A stretch of 64,000 bases of DNA from JBFXAF01 sp050184585 (GCA_050184585.1 JBFXAF010000003.1:310001-374000), one strand, 5' to 3'; counted from the stretch's first letter, positions 1-8,545 are shown. A program made the numbers and translations. The notes: a model not told the origin generated them from the sequence alone.

Positions 1-48
1 TTCCGCCTGCTCCGCCGCGCCGCCGGTGCGATCGTGGCGAGGACCTGA
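1..48 (+). CDS. Possible C-terminal tail of an upstream gene (partial)
   Basis: An open frame runs in from the left edge for 15 codons, ends Val-Ala-Arg-Thr and stops with TGA at 46-48. It is arginine/alanine rich and too short to assign to a family. It may be chance, since GC-rich DNA keeps frames open. The sequence to the left of the window would decide. Confidence 0.2.
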   Translation, partial: FRLLRRAAGAIVART

Positions 49-148
49 CATTGGCTCGGGCCAGGCGGTCCATGCTCCGAACTGTGGACCTGCACGCCCA
101 GGGATGGAGCGCGCGGGCGCTCGGCCCTCACCCGAAGGACAAGCATCG

Positions 149-652
149 ATGAGCATCGCTGACAATCTGTCGTCCCGCACGCCATCCCGGCCCATGCCTC
201 TGCCACGCGAAGGGCTGGCGGGCCTGTCCGGCGCCGACACGCTGAAGCGGATGCTGGCGGGTGACCTGCCGACGCCGCCCTTTGCGCCGACCACCTGCAT
301 CGAACTTGTCGAGGCGGAGGCGGGACGCGTGGTCTTCGTGGGCTCGCCCGGCTTCGCCTTCCTCAATCCGCTCGGAACGATCCACGGCGGGTGGATTTCC
401 ACCATCCTGGACAGCGCCATGGGATGCGCCGTGCATTCGATGCTCGAACCGGGCCAGCTCTACACGACCACGTCGATGACCATCAACTTCGTGCGCGCCC
501 TGACTGCGTCGTCAGGCCGCGTCCGCTGCGAGGCGACCGCCGTCCACACCGGCCGGCGTCTCGCCACGAGCGAGGGCAGGCTGGTCGACGACAGGGGCCG
601 GCTGGTCGCGCATGGCAGCGAGACCTGCATGATCCTGGACGCGACCGGATAG
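149..652 (+). CDS. PaaI-family hotdog-fold thioesterase
   Basis: A 167-residue protein of the PaaI/YdiI hotdog thioesterase family, which hydrolyses acyl-CoA thioesters in the cytoplasm; the substrate is unknown. The conserved core GTIHGGWISTILDSAMG, with the His-Gly-Gly turn and the following acidic helix, is clear at about residues 79-95, and the strand TTSMTINFVRAL follows. I start at ATG 149 because GAAGGA lies 9 bases upstream; the frame is open back to 26, but that part is arginine/proline rich and not family-like. It is convergent with gap, whose stop lies 23 bases away. No operon partner is visible, so pathway assignment is not possible. Confidence 0.85.
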   Translation: MSIADNLSSRTPSRPMPLPREGLAGLSGADTLKRMLAGDLPTPPFAPTTCIELVEAEAGRVVFVGSPGFAFLNPLGTIHGGWISTILDSAMGCAVHSMLEPGQLYTTTSMTINFVRALTASSGRVRCEATAVHTGRRLATSEGRLVDDRGRLVAHGSETCMILDATG

Positions 653-670
653 GCGGCCGCGAACGGCCGC
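653..670. terminator. Short hairpin between convergent thioesterase and gap genes
   Basis: GCGGCCG and CGGCCGC (653-659 and 664-670) form a 7-bp stem with a CGAA tetraloop, directly after the thioesterase stop and just before the gap stop. There is no T-run on either side, so it is a weak bidirectional terminator candidate at best. Confidence 0.35.
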
Positions 671-675
671 TCGCG

Positions 676-1686
676 TCAGCCGATCGTCTTGGCGAAGGCG
701 ACGGCCGTATCGGCCATGCGGTTCGAGAAACCCCACTCGTTGTCGTACCACGACAGCACCGACACGAAGTTCCCGTCCATGACCTTGGTCTGGTCGAGCG
801 CCAGCGTCGAGGAATGGGGATCGTGGTTGAAGTCGATCGACACGTTCGGATGGGCGGTGGTCGCGAGGATGCCCTTGAGGTAACCGCCCGCAGCCTTCTT
901 CACCGCGTCGTTGATCTCTTCCACCGTCGTGGCGCGGCTGGCGATGAACTTGAAGTCGACCACCGACACGTTCGGGGTCGGCACGCGGATCGAGATGCCG
1001 TCGAGCTTGCCCTTGAGCGCCGGCAGGACGAGACCGATGGCCTTGGCCGCGCCCGTCGAGGTGGGAATCTGTGACAGCGCCGCGGCGCGGGCGCGGTAGA
1101 GATCCTTGTGCATCGTATCGAGCGTCGGCTGGTCGCCGGTATAGGAGTGGATGGTGGTCATCATCCCCTTCTCGATGCCTACGACGTCGTGCAGCACGGC
1201 CGCCAGCGGCGCCAGGCAGTTCGTCGTGCAGGACGCGTTCGAGATGACCATGTGATCCCTGGTCAGCTTCTCGTGGTTGATGCCGTAGACCACCGTCAGG
1301 TCGGCGCCGTCCGAGGGGGCAGAGACGATGACCCGCTTGGCGCCGGCCGTGAGGTGCGCGGCCGCCTTGTCGCGCGCGGTGAAGATGCCGGTGCACTCCA
1401 TGGCGATGTCGATGCCGAGGTCCTTCCAGGGAAGCTGCGCCGGGTCCCGCACCGCGAGGACCTTGAACGTCTCCTTGCCGATGGCGATGGAATCGCCCTT
1501 CACCTCGACCTCGTGAGGGAACTTGCCGTGCACGCTGTCGTATCGCAGCAGGTGCGCGTTGGTCTCGACCGGCCCGAGATCGTTGACCGCCACCACGTCG
1601 ATGTCCTTGCGGCCGGACTCGAAGATGGCGCGGACGATGTTGCGGCCGATGCGGCCGAAGCCGTTGATGGCGATCCTGACGGGCAT
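676..1686 (-). CDS. gap: Type I glyceraldehyde-3-phosphate dehydrogenase
   Basis: A 336-residue GAPDH catalysing the NAD-dependent oxidative phosphorylation of glyceraldehyde-3-phosphate in glycolysis, or the reverse in gluconeogenesis. The N-terminal Rossmann motif INGFGRIGR is at residues 7-15, and the active site SNASCTTNC places the catalytic cysteine at residue 153. The C-terminal SWYDNEWGFSNRM is also present. The length is normal for the family. A strong AGGAGG sits 7 bases before the start. It lies 73 bases downstream of tkt on the same strand, the usual alphaproteobacterial tkt-gap order. pgk, often next, is not here; the neighbour is a convergent thioesterase. Confidence 0.98.
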   Translation of the reverse strand: MPVRIAINGFGRIGRNIVRAIFESGRKDIDVVAVNDLGPVETNAHLLRYDSVHGKFPHEVEVKGDSIAIGKETFKVLAVRDPAQLPWKDLGIDIAMECTGIFTARDKAAAHLTAGAKRVIVSAPSDGADLTVVYGINHEKLTRDHMVISNASCTTNCLAPLAAVLHDVVGIEKGMMTTIHSYTGDQPTLDTMHKDLYRARAAALSQIPTSTGAAKAIGLVLPALKGKLDGISIRVPTPNVSVVDFKFIASRATTVEEINDAVKKAAGGYLKGILATTAHPNVSIDFNHDPHSSTLALDQTKVMDGNFVSVLSWYDNEWGFSNRMADTAVAFAKTIG

Positions 1687-1713
1687 GGTGTTCCTCCTGG
1701 GAGACGGGAAGGC

Positions 1714-1733
1714 GCGCCGCTTCTTAGCGGCGC
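1714..1733. terminator. Hairpin between tkt and gap
   Basis: GCGCCGC and GCGGCGC (1714-1720 and 1727-1733) make a 7-bp stem in the 73-base gap between tkt and gap. Neither side has a T-tract, so it may modulate or process the tkt-gap transcript rather than end it. Confidence 0.3.
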
Positions 1734-1759
1734 GAAGGTCAAGAATCCAGCGGGCGCGG

Positions 1760-3757
1760 CTAGAGCGCCGCCGCGTGCAGGCGCTTCTCGACGGCGTCCA
1801 CCACCGCCTCGGCGGTAATGCCGAAATGTTTGTACAGCGCCTCGTAGGGACCGCTCGCGCCGAAGCCCTTCATGCCGACGAAGATGCCGTCAGCGCCGAT
1901 GAAGTGGTCCCAGCCCTGGCGGACGCCCGCTTCGATCGCGACCTTCACCGGCGCATCGCCGATGATCGCCGCGCGATAGCCCTCGCTCTGCTTGTCGAAC
2001 AGTTCGAAGCAGGGGACCGAAACGACCCGCGTCGGATGGCCGTGGGCCTGCAGGGCGGTGCGTGCGCCCAACGCGATCTCGACCTCCGAGCCGGTGGCGA
2101 AGATCGTCACGGCGGCGTCGCCGTCGGCGGCCGCCAGTTCGTAGGCGCCGAGCGCCGAACGGTTCTCCTCCTCGAACTCGGTGCGCAGCGCCGGCAGGTT
2201 CTGGCGGGTCAGCGCGATGGTGCTGGGAGCGTCACTCGATTCCAGCGCCGCCTGCCAGCATTCGGCGACTTCGGTCGCGTCGGCGGGACGGAAGACGAGA
2301 TGATTGGGTATCGCCCTGAGCGCGGCGAGTTGTTCGACCGGCTGGTGGGTCGGACCATCCTCGCCCAGTCCGATGGAATCGTGCGTCATCACGAAGATCG
2401 AGCGGATGCCCATCAGCGAGGCCAGCCGCATTGCCGGCCGGGCATAGTCGGAGAACACCAGGAACGTGCCGGAATAGGGGATGATGCCGCCATGCAGCGC
2501 CATGCCGTTCATGGCCGCGGCCATGCCGTGCTCGCGGATGCCGTAATGCACGTAGCGGCTGCCAAAGGCGCCGGCCGCGATCGGCTTGGTCTGGCTGGTC
2601 TTGGTGTTGTTGGAACCGGTGAGGTCCGCCGATCCGCCGATCGTCTCGGGCACGACGCCGTTGATCACCTCGAGAGCCATCTCCGACGACTTGCGCGTGG
2701 CGACCTTCGGCTTGTCGGCGGCGAGTTTCTTCTTGTAGTCGGCGATCGCCGCATCGAAGCCGGCGGGAAGGTCGCCCGAGATGCGCCGCTCGAACTCGCC
2801 GCGCGTCTCGCCGTCGGCGGCGGCGAGGCGCTTTTCCCATTCCTTGCGCTTCTTGGCCGCGTTCAGGCCGGCGAGCCGCCACGCATCGAGGATCTCCGAC
2901 GGCACCTCGAACGGCTTCGCCGTCCAGTTCAGCGCCTTGCGCGTCGCAGCGATCTCGTCCGCGCCGAGCGGCGAGCCGTGCGCCTTGTTGGTGCCGGCCT
3001 TGGTCGGCGCGCCGAAGCCGATCGTCGTCTTGGCGGCGATGAAGGTCGGCCGGTCGGAGCCCTGCGCAAGCTCGAGCGCGCGCGCGATGGCTTCCGCGTC
3101 GTGGCCGTCGCAGGCAAGCGTATTCCACCCAGACGCCGCGAAGCGGGCGAGCTGGTCGGTCGAGTCCGCGAGCGACACCGGACCGTCGATGGAGATGTTG
3201 TTGTTGTCCCAGACGACAACGAGCTTGGAGAGCTTGAGGTGGCCGGCCAGCGTCAGCGCCTCCTGGCTGATGCCTTCCATCAGGCAGCCGTCGCCGACGA
3301 TCACATAGGTGCGGTGGTCGACGAGGTCGTCGCCGAAACGGGCGTTCATGATCCGCTCGGCGATCGCCATGCCGACGGCGTTGGCGAAACCCTGGCCGAG
3401 CGGGCCGGTCGTCGTCTCGATGCCGTCGGCGTGGCCGTATTCGGGATGGCCCGCCGTCGGCGAGCCGAGCTGCCGGAAATTCCTGATGTCGTCGATCGAG
3501 ATGCTCTCGTAGCCGGTGAGATAGAGCAGCGAGTAGAGCAGCATCGAGCCGTGGCCGGCGGAGAGCACGAAACGGTCGCGGTCCGGCCAGTGCGGGTTCT
3601 GCGGATCGTGCTTCATGAACTTCGTGTAGAGCACCGTGGCGATGTCGGCGGCGCCCATCGGCAGGCCTGGATGACCCGAATTCGCCTTCTCGACGGCGTC
3701 CATCGACAGGAACCGGATGGCGTTGGCCATGCCGTCGTGCTTCTCGCGGTTGCTCAT
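1760..3757 (-). CDS. tkt: Transketolase
   Basis: A thiamine-diphosphate enzyme of the pentose phosphate/Calvin routes that moves two-carbon ketol units between sugar phosphates. The 665-residue protein starts MSNREKHDGMANAIRFLSMD and has the substrate-site SGHPGLPMG near the N terminus. It also has the TPP/Mg motif GDGCLMEGISQEA and the pyrimidine-domain IREHGMAAAMNG. I start at ATG 3757; a GTG at 3898 would add 47 residues that do not look like transketolase. No good ribosome site is visible at 3757. It is transcribed toward gap and away from DUF4164-zapA, with a shared promoter region of about 220 bases. Thiamine uptake genes lie about 5 kb away, but nothing links them directly. Confidence 0.97.
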   Translation of the reverse strand: MSNREKHDGMANAIRFLSMDAVEKANSGHPGLPMGAADIATVLYTKFMKHDPQNPHWPDRDRFVLSAGHGSMLLYSLLYLTGYESISIDDIRNFRQLGSPTAGHPEYGHADGIETTTGPLGQGFANAVGMAIAERIMNARFGDDLVDHRTYVIVGDGCLMEGISQEALTLAGHLKLSKLVVVWDNNNISIDGPVSLADSTDQLARFAASGWNTLACDGHDAEAIARALELAQGSDRPTFIAAKTTIGFGAPTKAGTNKAHGSPLGADEIAATRKALNWTAKPFEVPSEILDAWRLAGLNAAKKRKEWEKRLAAADGETRGEFERRISGDLPAGFDAAIADYKKKLAADKPKVATRKSSEMALEVINGVVPETIGGSADLTGSNNTKTSQTKPIAAGAFGSRYVHYGIREHGMAAAMNGMALHGGIIPYSGTFLVFSDYARPAMRLASLMGIRSIFVMTHDSIGLGEDGPTHQPVEQLAALRAIPNHLVFRPADATEVAECWQAALESSDAPSTIALTRQNLPALRTEFEEENRSALGAYELAAADGDAAVTIFATGSEVEIALGARTALQAHGHPTRVVSVPCFELFDKQSEGYRAAIIGDAPVKVAIEAGVRQGWDHFIGADGIFVGMKGFGASGPYEALYKHFGITAEAVVDAVEKRLHAAAL

Positions 3758-3976
3758 GGCGGCTCGCAGGGCTCGGAAAAAATGACGCGGACACATAGCA
3801 GTTGCCGGTTGGCTGTCAATGAAACGGCGGGCCGGCGCCCGCGCGCTTCGGGCGATTGCCGTGGACAGCGCAACACCCTTTGTTGACGCGCTATTCACAC
3901 GCCGCCTAATGTTCGGCCGCTAACGCGTTACGAACGCGCGCGATTCTGTGGCGGCTGGGGCGCACGGAACGGGACC

Positions 3977-4249
3977 ATGACCGGAGAGGCCACGCTCAGG
4001 GAAGTCATCGCGCGGCTCGGCAAAGCGATCGAGGCGCTGGAGAATGCCGTCGGCGCGCGGATCGAGCAGGACGCGGACTACACGGAAGCCGAGGCCGAGG
4101 TGCAGCGCATGAACGCCGACCGCGCCCGCCTCGCCCAGGAGCTTGACGGCTCCGAGGCGCGCGCCGAACGTCTGGAAGAAGCCAACAAGGAAGTGTCGCG
4201 CCGCCTGGTCACCGCCATGGAGACCATCCGCGCTGTGCTCGACAGGTAA
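3977..4249 (+). CDS. DUF4164-family coiled-coil protein
   Basis: A 90-residue acidic, almost entirely helical protein with a continuous heptad pattern from about residue 10 to 85 (many Ala, Glu, Arg; no cysteine or membrane segment). It resembles the short DUF4164 coiled-coil proteins found just upstream of zapA in rhizobia. Function is not established; a role beside ZapA at the division ring is inferred only from position. zapA begins 9 bases after its stop, so the two are probably co-transcribed from the promoter region shared with tkt. Confidence 0.75.
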   Translation: MTGEATLREVIARLGKAIEALENAVGARIEQDADYTEAEAEVQRMNADRARLAQELDGSEARAERLEEANKEVSRRLVTAMETIRAVLDR

Positions 4250-4258
4250 GGTTCGGGG

Positions 4259-4627
4259 ATGGCGCAGGTCACGGTGACGATCGATGGCAAGGCCTATCGC
4301 ATGGCCTGCGACGAGGGCCAGGAGGAACACCTGATCGACCTCGCCACGCGTTTCGACCGCTATGTCTCTCACCTCAAGGAATCGTTCGGCGAGATCGGCG
4401 ACCAGCGGCTCACCGTCATGGCCGGCATCATGGTGATGGACGAGTTGAACGAGCTGCAGCGCCGCGTCATCGGCATGGAGAGCGAGATCGCGACGCTGCG
4501 CAAGACGCGCGACGACGCCCTGGTCAAGGCCGACAAGAACGACGCCGCGTTGACCGGAGCGCTGGGCTCGCTGGCCGAGCGCATGGAAACCCTGGCGACG
4601 AAACTGGCGGTGAAGAAGGCGAGTTAG
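4259..4627 (+). CDS. zapA: Cell division protein ZapA
   Basis: A 122-residue ZapA, the small FtsZ-associated protein that bundles protofilaments at the division ring. The N-terminal globular domain (MAQVTVTIDGKAYRMACDEG, then the HLIDLATRFD helix) is followed by a long coiled coil from about residue 40, as in the family. It is second in a two-gene unit with DUF4164. In many alphaproteobacteria a 6S RNA and a formyltetrahydrofolate cyclo-ligase follow; here a convergent glutathione transferase ends 9 bases after the zapA stop, so that order is broken. Confidence 0.93.
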   Translation: MAQVTVTIDGKAYRMACDEGQEEHLIDLATRFDRYVSHLKESFGEIGDQRLTVMAGIMVMDELNELQRRVIGMESEIATLRKTRDDALVKADKNDAALTGALGSLAERMETLATKLAVKKAS

Positions 4628-4636
4628 GGCAGGGCT

Positions 4637-5251
4637 CTATCGCGGCCCGCCCCGCTCGATCGCCGCCTTGAAGGCTGGCCGCTCCTGCATGCGGACGTGC
4701 CATGCCGCGACGTTCTCGAACGGCTCCAGCTTCTTGAAGCGCTTGGCCAGTGCGGCCACGTCGAACAGCATGATGTCGGCGGCGGTGAACACGTCGCCGA
4801 GAAGGTGGCGCCGCCCGGCCAGCGAGCGGTCCACATGGCCGAGATGGTTGGCGATCTCCGAATCGATGCGCGGCGAAAGCGGCGCCGCGGCCTCGCCCAG
4901 ACGGGACGTGTAGAGGTGCAGCATCAGGGGCAGCATGGCCGAGCCCTCGGCGAAATGCAGCCATTGCACATAGTCGTCATAGGCGGGCGTCGAGGGGTCC
5001 GGCTGCAGCCTGCCGCCGCCGTGATGGCGGATGATGTAGTCGGCGATGGCCGCCGACTCGATGACGACGCGCCCGTCGTCGACGATCGCCGGCGACTTGC
5101 CGAGCGGATTGACCGCCAGCAGTTCCGGCGGCGCTAGCCGGGTCTTCGGATCGCGCTGGTAGTGCCGCAGTTCATAGGGAAGACCGAGTTCCTCCAGGAG
5201 CCAGAGGATGCGGTGCGACCGCGATGCGTTCAGGTGATGGACGACGATCAT
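4637..5251 (-). CDS. Glutathione S-transferase family protein
   Basis: A 204-residue cytosolic-type GST that would conjugate glutathione to, or reduce, electrophilic substrates; the substrate is unknown. The N-terminal thioredoxin-like domain has HHLNASRSHRILWLLEELG and the glutathione-binding NPLGKSPAIVDDG...VIESAAIADYI at about residues 48-72. The C-terminal helical domain includes LLGDVFTAADIM, the usual N-capping motif. Ser10 or Ser12 is the probable catalytic residue. It is convergent with zapA and lies downstream of the CcdAB-type pair. Confidence 0.92.
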   Translation of the reverse strand: MIVVHHLNASRSHRILWLLEELGLPYELRHYQRDPKTRLAPPELLAVNPLGKSPAIVDDGRVVIESAAIADYIIRHHGGGRLQPDPSTPAYDDYVQWLHFAEGSAMLPLMLHLYTSRLGEAAAPLSPRIDSEIANHLGHVDRSLAGRRHLLGDVFTAADIMLFDVAALAKRFKKLEPFENVAAWHVRMQERPAFKAAIERGGPR

Positions 5252-5308
5252 GCAATCCTCCGCGGCGGTCGCGGAAGCCAGTGTTGGCGGCTTCCTCGTC
5301 GCATCATC

Positions 5309-5602
5309 TCAGACGCCCTGGAAGAGTAGATCAAGAGCCCGGGTGATGTCGTCATGCTGGCGCAGCAGGTTGTCGGCCTTCCCGCCAAGTTCATGGACCG
5401 AAACGGCGGATAAAAGATGCGTGGCCATCACGTATCGCTGACCTGACACCTCGAATACGGGATGCAACCGGCCAATGCGGGGAGGTGTGGCGGATTCGGG
5501 CAAAAGTGGCACCACCACGCGCGTCTTGAAGTCTTCGATCAGATCGTTCTGGACGTCGAGAAGGAGGCCGAACTCGGTTCGATGGACGTCGTAGCGCGCC
5601 AT
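5309..5602 (-). CDS. ccdB: CcdB-type toxin
   Basis: A 97-residue CcdB-family toxin. Known members poison DNA gyrase by trapping the cleavage complex. Recognisable features are the N-terminal YDVHRTEFGLLLDVQNDL, the central VVVPLLPE, and the family C-terminal pattern ending Phe-Gln-Gly-Val, equivalent to the Trp-Gly-Ile end of F-plasmid CcdB that contacts gyrase. The conservative end change leaves gyrase poisoning plausible but unproven. Its ATG overlaps the antitoxin stop by one base (TGATG), so the pair is translationally coupled. Local GC is lower than in the neighbouring genes, in keeping with acquisition. Confidence 0.88.
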   Translation of the reverse strand: MARYDVHRTEFGLLLDVQNDLIEDFKTRVVVPLLPESATPPRIGRLHPVFEVSGQRYVMATHLLSAVSVHELGGKADNLLRQHDDITRALDLLFQGV

Positions 5603-5832
5603 CAGAATTGACGGAGGCTGGCCAGAGGCAGGCCCTTCTCCTTAACCCAAGCGTTCCAAGCTTCGATGGCGGAGCGGTTCTCGTCCTTCCAGCGCTTTCG
5701 CGTTTCCTCAGCGACTGCCTTCGCAATCCCTTCCTCAGCGGCGCGCGACACGTTGACGTCAAGGTCTCGTGCAGCACGGACGAGCGCAGAGTCGATGGAG
5801 AGGTTGGTCGGCTTTCGTTTTGCGGCAGTCAT
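5602..5832 (-). CDS. ccdA: CcdA-type antitoxin
   Basis: A 76-residue antitoxin of the CcdA family. The N-terminal KRKPTNLSIDSALVRAARDL is a ribbon-helix-helix DNA-binding segment. The C-terminal half, with ENRSAIEAWNAWVKEKGLPL at about residues 51-70, matches the toxin-wrapping tail of CcdA. It neutralises CcdB and probably represses its own operon. GAGG precedes the ATG. An imperfect palindrome overlapping a -10-like TATAC lies 16-34 bases upstream and is the likely operator. Confidence 0.88.
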   Translation of the reverse strand: MTAAKRKPTNLSIDSALVRAARDLDVNVSRAAEEGIAKAVAEETRKRWKDENRSAIEAWNAWVKEKGLPLASLRQF

Positions 5833-5847
5833 GATCGACCTCAGTAT

Positions 5848-5866
5848 TGCGTATAATGTATGCGCA
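5848..5866 (-). promoter_or_regulatory. Putative ccdAB operator/promoter
   Basis: TGCGTATA and TATGCGCA form an inverted repeat (one mismatch, 3-base spacer) just upstream of ccdA. On the minus strand it contains CATTATAC, a good -10-like element, so CcdA/CcdAB binding here would block transcription, as expected for autoregulated toxin-antitoxin operons. Inferred from sequence only. Confidence 0.5.
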
Positions 5867-5884
5867 TGAAACTATGCGGTCAAA

Positions 5885-7690
5885 TCACCCCTCGATCTCT
5901 TCGCGCAGCATCTCCAGCTCCAGCCATTCTTCTTCCATGGCCGACAGCCCGCCCCGCGCGGCCTCCAGCGCAGTGGCCGTCTTTTGGAACGCCGCCGGAT
6001 CCTTCGCGAACAGCGCCGGGTCGGCGAGCTTTACCTCCAGCCGGGCGATGTCCGCGCCGGCCTCCTCGATCCGCTTCGGCAGGTTTTCCAGCGCGAATTT
6101 CTGCTTGAAGGAGAGTTTTTTCGACGGGTCGCGGCGCGGGGCTGCTACCTTCGGGGCGTCCTCGGCGCGCGCGGCGCCCCCCGCCTTTCGCTCGTCGAGC
6201 TTCCTGCCGCCACGCTGTGCGAGCATGTCGGAATAGCCGCCGGCGAACTCGATCCATCGCCCGCCGCCGTCCGGCGCGATCACGCTGGTCACGGTGCGGT
6301 CGAGGAAGTCGCGGTCGTGGCTGACCACGATCACCGTGCCGGCGAAGCCAGCGACCAGCTCCTGCAAAAGGTCCAGCGTCTCCATGTCGAGATCGTTGGT
6401 CGGCTCGTCCAGCACCAGCAAATTGGCCGGCCGCGCCAGCAGACGGGCGAGGATCAGCCGCGCCCGCTCCCCGCCCGACAGTTCGCGCACCGGTGTGCGC
6501 GCCTGCTCGGGGCGGAACAGGAAATCCTTCATCCACGAGACGACGTGCCTCTCCTCGCCGTTGACGACCAGCGTCTCGCCGCGCCCGTCGGTGAGGAAAT
6601 GCGCCAGCGTCTCGTCGGGATCGACGGCGCGCTGCTGGTCGAGCCGGGCGATCTCCAGGTTGACGCCGAGCCTGACCGTGCCGGCGTCGGGGACGAGTTC
6701 ACCGGTCAGGAGTCTCAGCAGCGTCGTCTTGCCGGCTCCGTTCGGCCCGACGATGCCGACCCGGTCGCCGCGCCCGATGCGGGTTGAAAAACCCTTGACG
6801 ATGGCCCGGTCGCCGAAAGCCTTGTCGATCGACTTCGCCTCGATGACGAGCTTGCCGGACTCCGCGCCCTCGCTCGCCGTCATCCTGGCGACGCCCTCGG
6901 CGCCGCGATGTGTTCTATGGCGCTGGCGCATCGCCTGGAGTTCGCCGAGCCTCCGCATGTTGCGCTTGCGCCGCGCGGTCACGCCGTAGCGCAGCCAATG
7001 CTCCTCGCGCACGATCTGGCGGCCGAGCTTGTGCTGCTCGCGCTCCTCTTCCTCGAGGACCACGTCGCGCCAGGCCTCGAAATGGCCGAACCCCCTGTCC
7101 AGCCGCCGCGTCTGGCCGCGGTCGAGCCAGACGGTCGCGGTCGAGACGCGCTCCAGGAAGCGCCGGTCGTGCGAGACGACCACCAGCGCCGACGGCGAGC
7201 GGATCAGTTCCTCCTCCAGCCACTCGATGACCGACAGATCGAGATGGTTGGTCGGCTCGTCGAGCAGCAGGATGTCCGGCTCCGGCGCCATGGCCTTCGC
7301 CAGCGCCGCGCGGCGCGCCTCGCCGCCGGACAGGCTTTCAGGTCTCTCCTCGCCGGTCAGGCCGAGGCTTTCCATCAGGTAGGTCGCCCGGTGCGGGTCG
7401 TCGGCCGGCCCCAGGCCCGCTTCGACATAGGCGCGGACATTGGCGAAACCCTCCATGTCCGGCGCCTGCGGCAGGTATCGCACCGTGGCCGAGGGCTGGC
7501 GAAAGACGATGCCGTCCTGCGCTTCGACCTGTCCCGCGGCGATCTTCAGGAGCGTCGATTTTCCCGAACCGTTGCGCCCGACCAGCGCGATCCGTTCGCC
7601 GGCCGAGACCGAGAGCTCCGCGCCGTCGAGCAGCGGCTGGCCGCCGAAGGTCAGCCGCACGGCCTCCATCCGGATCAGGGGCGGCGCCAT
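5885..7690 (-). CDS. uup: ABC-F ATPase, Uup type
   Basis: A 601-residue soluble tandem ATPase with no membrane segments. The first domain has Walker A GRNGSGKST, signature LSGGEARRAALA and Walker B LLLDEPTNHLD. The second has GPNGAGKTT, LSGGERARLILA and LVLDEPTNDLD. A linker and a lysine/glutamate-rich C-terminal region (about residues 530-600, coiled-coil-like) follow, as in Uup, an ABC-F protein tied to ribosome function and to transposon excision stability. It starts 2 bases after the thiamine diphosphokinase stop, so it is in one unit with it. The cargo-free ABC-F identity is secure; the Uup subtype is inferred from the C-terminal domain. Confidence 0.92.
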   Translation of the reverse strand: MAPPLIRMEAVRLTFGGQPLLDGAELSVSAGERIALVGRNGSGKSTLLKIAAGQVEAQDGIVFRQPSATVRYLPQAPDMEGFANVRAYVEAGLGPADDPHRATYLMESLGLTGEERPESLSGGEARRAALAKAMAPEPDILLLDEPTNHLDLSVIEWLEEELIRSPSALVVVSHDRRFLERVSTATVWLDRGQTRRLDRGFGHFEAWRDVVLEEEEREQHKLGRQIVREEHWLRYGVTARRKRNMRRLGELQAMRQRHRTHRGAEGVARMTASEGAESGKLVIEAKSIDKAFGDRAIVKGFSTRIGRGDRVGIVGPNGAGKTTLLRLLTGELVPDAGTVRLGVNLEIARLDQQRAVDPDETLAHFLTDGRGETLVVNGEERHVVSWMKDFLFRPEQARTPVRELSGGERARLILARLLARPANLLVLDEPTNDLDMETLDLLQELVAGFAGTVIVVSHDRDFLDRTVTSVIAPDGGGRWIEFAGGYSDMLAQRGGRKLDERKAGGAARAEDAPKVAAPRRDPSKKLSFKQKFALENLPKRIEEAGADIARLEVKLADPALFAKDPAAFQKTATALEAARGGLSAMEEEWLELEMLREEIEG

Positions 7691-7691
7691 C

Positions 7692-8336
7692 TCAAAACCC
7701 CTCCGCGGGGTGCGGGTGGGCCAACAGAAGCGCCCGCCCGCTGCCGAGTTCGATCGAGAGCCGGCCGCGCACCTCGTTGGAAATGGTGAGCGACGAGCCG
7801 AACGGCACCTCGACGCGGTCGAGAGGCCAGCGCGCGCCGTTCACGGTCAGCCCGGTCAGGTCCGAGAAACCGAGAATCGAAAACAGCGTGCCGTCGCCAT
7901 AGTCCGGCCGGTGCGCGCCCGGCAGCAGCGGCAGCCCCTCCTGCGACCCGCTGGTCAGGATGACCGGCGTGCCGGCCTCCGCGAGCCGGATGGCCAGCGC
8001 CAGATGCAGGTGCTCATGGTCGGCCCTCGCGCCGCCGAACGCGCCGGCCAGCACGAGGTTGCCTGCACCGCGTTGCAGCGCGGCCGCGACGGCCAGCTCG
8101 CCGTCCGTGTGGTCCTTGCCCGCCGGGAAGACCTCGCGCGGAACTTGCGGCCAGTCGGCGATCAGGCTCTCGGGCACCGAATCGAAATCCCCCACCCAGA
8201 GTTCCGGCAGCACGCCGAGCGCGCCGGCATGGCGGATGCCGGAATCGGCCGCGATGACGCGGCTCTCCGCGATCTGCGCCTCGGCGCGGGGCGTCAGCGC
8301 AAAATCGCCGCCGAGCAGGATGGTGAAACGGGACAT
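7692..8336 (-). CDS. thiN: Thiamine diphosphokinase
   Basis: A 214-residue thiamine pyrophosphokinase that converts imported thiamine plus ATP to thiamine diphosphate. Conserved pieces are ADSGIRHA, GDFDSVPE (nucleotide/Mg site), the KDHTDGELA acidic motif and GGARADHEHLHLALA. The start MSRFTILLGGDFAL at 8336 fits the family; the frame is open to 8429 but that part is non-conserved. It is divergent from the riboswitch-led thiBPQ transport operon, so uptake and activation of thiamine sit back to back. The riboswitch lies on the other strand and would not control this gene directly. The next gene, uup, follows after 1 base. Confidence 0.92.
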   Translation of the reverse strand: MSRFTILLGGDFALTPRAEAQIAESRVIAADSGIRHAGALGVLPELWVGDFDSVPESLIADWPQVPREVFPAGKDHTDGELAVAAALQRGAGNLVLAGAFGGARADHEHLHLALAIRLAEAGTPVILTSGSQEGLPLLPGAHRPDYGDGTLFSILGFSDLTGLTVNGARWPLDRVEVPFGSSLTISNEVRGRLSIELGSGRALLLAHPHPAEGF

Positions 8337-8436
8337 GGCCCGCGCCTCTAACACGTGCCCGCGCGAAGGCGAAAGGCAGCCATGCGTCTTTCGCATGTTG
8401 TCATGGCGGTGCTGCGGCCCTATCCTCACCTCGCTC

Positions 8437-8545
8437 TAACGGGGTGCCGGGCGCGTCATGCGTGCCGGCTGAGAGGCAGTAACGGGGAAACCCGGCCAAC
8501 CCGCTGAACCTGATCCGGCTCGTACCGGCGGAGGGATTAGAAGCT
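8437..8545 (+). promoter_or_regulatory. TPP riboswitch (THI element)
   Basis: The conserved THI-box blocks are present in order: GGGGTGCCGG (8441-8450), CTGAGAGG (8469-8476), CTGAACCTGATC (8504-8515) and ACCGGCGGAGGGA (8524-8536), with pairing arms between them. Known TPP riboswitches bind thiamine diphosphate and turn off downstream genes. The aptamer ends about 55 bases before thiB. That short space suggests control by hiding the ribosome site (GGAGG at 8591), though a terminator cannot be excluded. Confidence 0.95.

Noticed and set aside
1523..3886. 787-codon plus-strand frame opposite gap/tkt
   Set aside because: Antisense shadow of transketolase with no domain.
4628..4640. 6S RNA expected after zapA in many alphaproteobacteria
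   Set aside because: Only 9 bases separate zapA from the convergent GST gene; there is no room for it.
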